Origin: Candidatus Rokuibacteriota bacterium
GTDB lineage: Bacteria; Methylomirabilota; Methylomirabilia; Rokubacteriales; CSP1-6
DNA length: 38,047 nucleotides
Direction of reading: 5' to 3'
Assembly: GCA_003220495.1 (NCBI GenBank)
Contig: QHSP01000102.1
Location: 1-38,047 of the forward strand
Each line of letters opens with the position of its first letter. Within the stretch, counting starts at the first letter, position 1. The notes beneath the pieces are model-generated. The model was not told the origin of the DNA. It saw nothing but the letters and a program-made list of their open reading frames with translations, and made no database searches. A program made the position numbers and the translations under genes. Of the stretch, positions 37,290 through 38,047 are shown piece after piece.

Positions 37290-37295
37290 TATAAT
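37290..37295 (+). promoter_or_regulatory. Consensus -10 TATAAT before the acyl-CoA synthetase gene
   Basis: A perfect TATAAT ends nine bases before ATG 37305. The usual 6-7 base distance to the start point would begin the transcript about three bases before the ATG, and no ribosome-binding site is present, so a leaderless mRNA is predicted. No good -35 is visible 16-18 bases upstream. Confidence 0.5.
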
Positions 37296-37304
37296 CCGCC
37301 CGGC

Positions 37305-38047
37305 ATGAATTTCGAGGCGTTGTGCGCGAGCACTCTGCCGGGCTTGCTCGTCGAGCGCGCGCGGGCACGACCCGAGCGGGTCGCGTTCCGCGCGAAGGAG
37401 CTCGGCATCTGGCGCGAGACCACGTGGCGCGAGCTCGCCGCGCGGGTCGCCGCGCTCGCGTGCGGGCTCGCGCGCGAGTACCGGATCGCGCCGGGCGAGA
37501 CGGTGGCCATCATCGGCAACCCGTGCCCGGAGTGGACCATCGCGGATCTGGCGACGCAGGCGCTCGGCGCGATCACCTACGGCATCTATCCGACGAGCGC
37601 GCCGGGCGAGGTGCGTCATCTGCTCCAGCACGGCGGCGCCTCGCTGATCGTCGCCGAAGATCAGGAGCACCTCGACAAGACGCTCGAGGTGCTCGACGAG
37701 TGTCCGGATGTTCGCGCCGTGCTGGTGATCGACACGCGCGCGCTCTTCATGTACCGCCACCCGCGCGTGCGGCCTCTCGCCGAGGTCGAAGAGCGCGGCC
37801 GTGAGGCGCTCGCCGGCGAGCCCGATGTACTCGACCGGCTGGCGCGCGCCCTGTCGCCCAACGCCCCCGCGACGATCATCTATACATCCGGGACCACGGG
37901 GCACCCGAAGGGGGCGGTCTACCGTCATGGGCCGCACCTGGCCGCGTGCGCCAACATCGTCGCGCACTACCCGATTCTGGAGTCCCGAGAGCATCGCGCC
38001 GTCGCGATGCTCCCGCTTTGTCACGCGATGGGCCGCAACCTGGCTAT
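37305..38047 (+). CDS. AMP-forming long-chain acyl-CoA synthetase, 3'-truncated by window edge
   Basis: 247 residues seen of about 600. MNFEALCASTLPGLLVERAR is followed by WRETTWRELAARVAALACGL, GETVAIIGNPCPEWTIADLA and QALGAITYGIYPTSAPGEVR, all typical of FadD15/FAA1-type ANL enzymes. The P-loop-like A3 motif is TIIYTSGTTGHPKGAVYRH (about 189-207), and PLCHAMGRN begins the next conserved block. The enzyme adenylates a fatty acid and transfers it to CoA. The first half contains the acyl-binding and AMP-binding elements; the C-terminal lid is beyond the window. Chain-length preference cannot be read. Confidence 0.93.
   Translation, partial: MNFEALCASTLPGLLVERARARPERVAFRAKELGIWRETTWRELAARVAALACGLAREYRIAPGETVAIIGNPCPEWTIADLATQALGAITYGIYPTSAPGEVRHLLQHGGASLIVAEDQEHLDKTLEVLDECPDVRAVLVIDTRALFMYRHPRVRPLAEVEERGREALAGEPDVLDRLARALSPNAPATIIYTSGTTGHPKGAVYRHGPHLAACANIVAHYPILESREHRAVAMLPLCHAMGRNLA

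Overview
The window is a GC-rich bacterial chromosome segment (roughly two thirds G+C by eye, mostly G/C third codon positions). It has no ribosomal or plasmid genes, no CRISPR array and no intact transposase. The mix of families (ABC_sub_bind substrate-binding proteins in several states of decay, arylsulfatase, solo enoyl-CoA hydratases, short CxxC...HxxC proteins) resembles soil bacteria such as Candidatus Rokubacteria / Methylomirabilota. That placement is inference from gene content only.

Layout. 1-5603: the 3' part of an RND efflux permease, two translationally coupled secreted proteins, an LbtU-type outer-membrane porin and a small lipoprotein. 5644-9803: a PepSY / response regulator / sensor kinase operon on the minus strand, divergent from a short ORF, a lipoprotein and a PAP2-family membrane protein. 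The gap between them carries two 11-bp-spaced GTTCA-type boxes. 9874-9960: tRNA-Leu(TAG). 9961-19414: an accessory, degraded region with a truncated hydrolase, a GNAT, three tightly packed small genes, an arylsulfatase, a proline-rich secreted protein, a GlcG/HbpS-like protein, several small CxxC...HxxC proteins, and intact, deleted and leader-only copies of an ABC substrate-binding protein gene.

19567-26525: a plus-strand housekeeping run, tig-clpP-clpX-rsmI-thiD-tatC-DEAD-box helicase, covering nascent-chain folding, proteolysis, rRNA methylation, thiamine salvage, Tat export and RNA remodelling. 26568-30048: a minus-strand operon MFS transporter / [2Fe-2S] protein / enoyl-CoA hydratase / double-SIS protein. 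It diverges from enoyl-CoA hydratase plus 2-hydroxyacid dehydrogenase (30047-31767), and the two outermost start codons share one CATG.

32006-35576: a tightly packed minus-strand operon of two tandem QueG-like iron-sulfur proteins, two small proteins (one with a helix-turn-helix-like segment) and an EamA transporter fused to a GNAT acetyltransferase. This is the best candidate for an undescribed system. 35693-36107 holds gene remnants, including an internally deleted MetE-like gene. 36465-37124 is a secreted protein followed by a strong hairpin. The window ends inside an AMP-forming acyl-CoA synthetase gene with a consensus TATAAT just upstream of its ATG.

Two genes (rsmI and the EamA-GNAT fusion) appear to need CTG start codons. 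All family assignments were made by reading motifs, without database searches.
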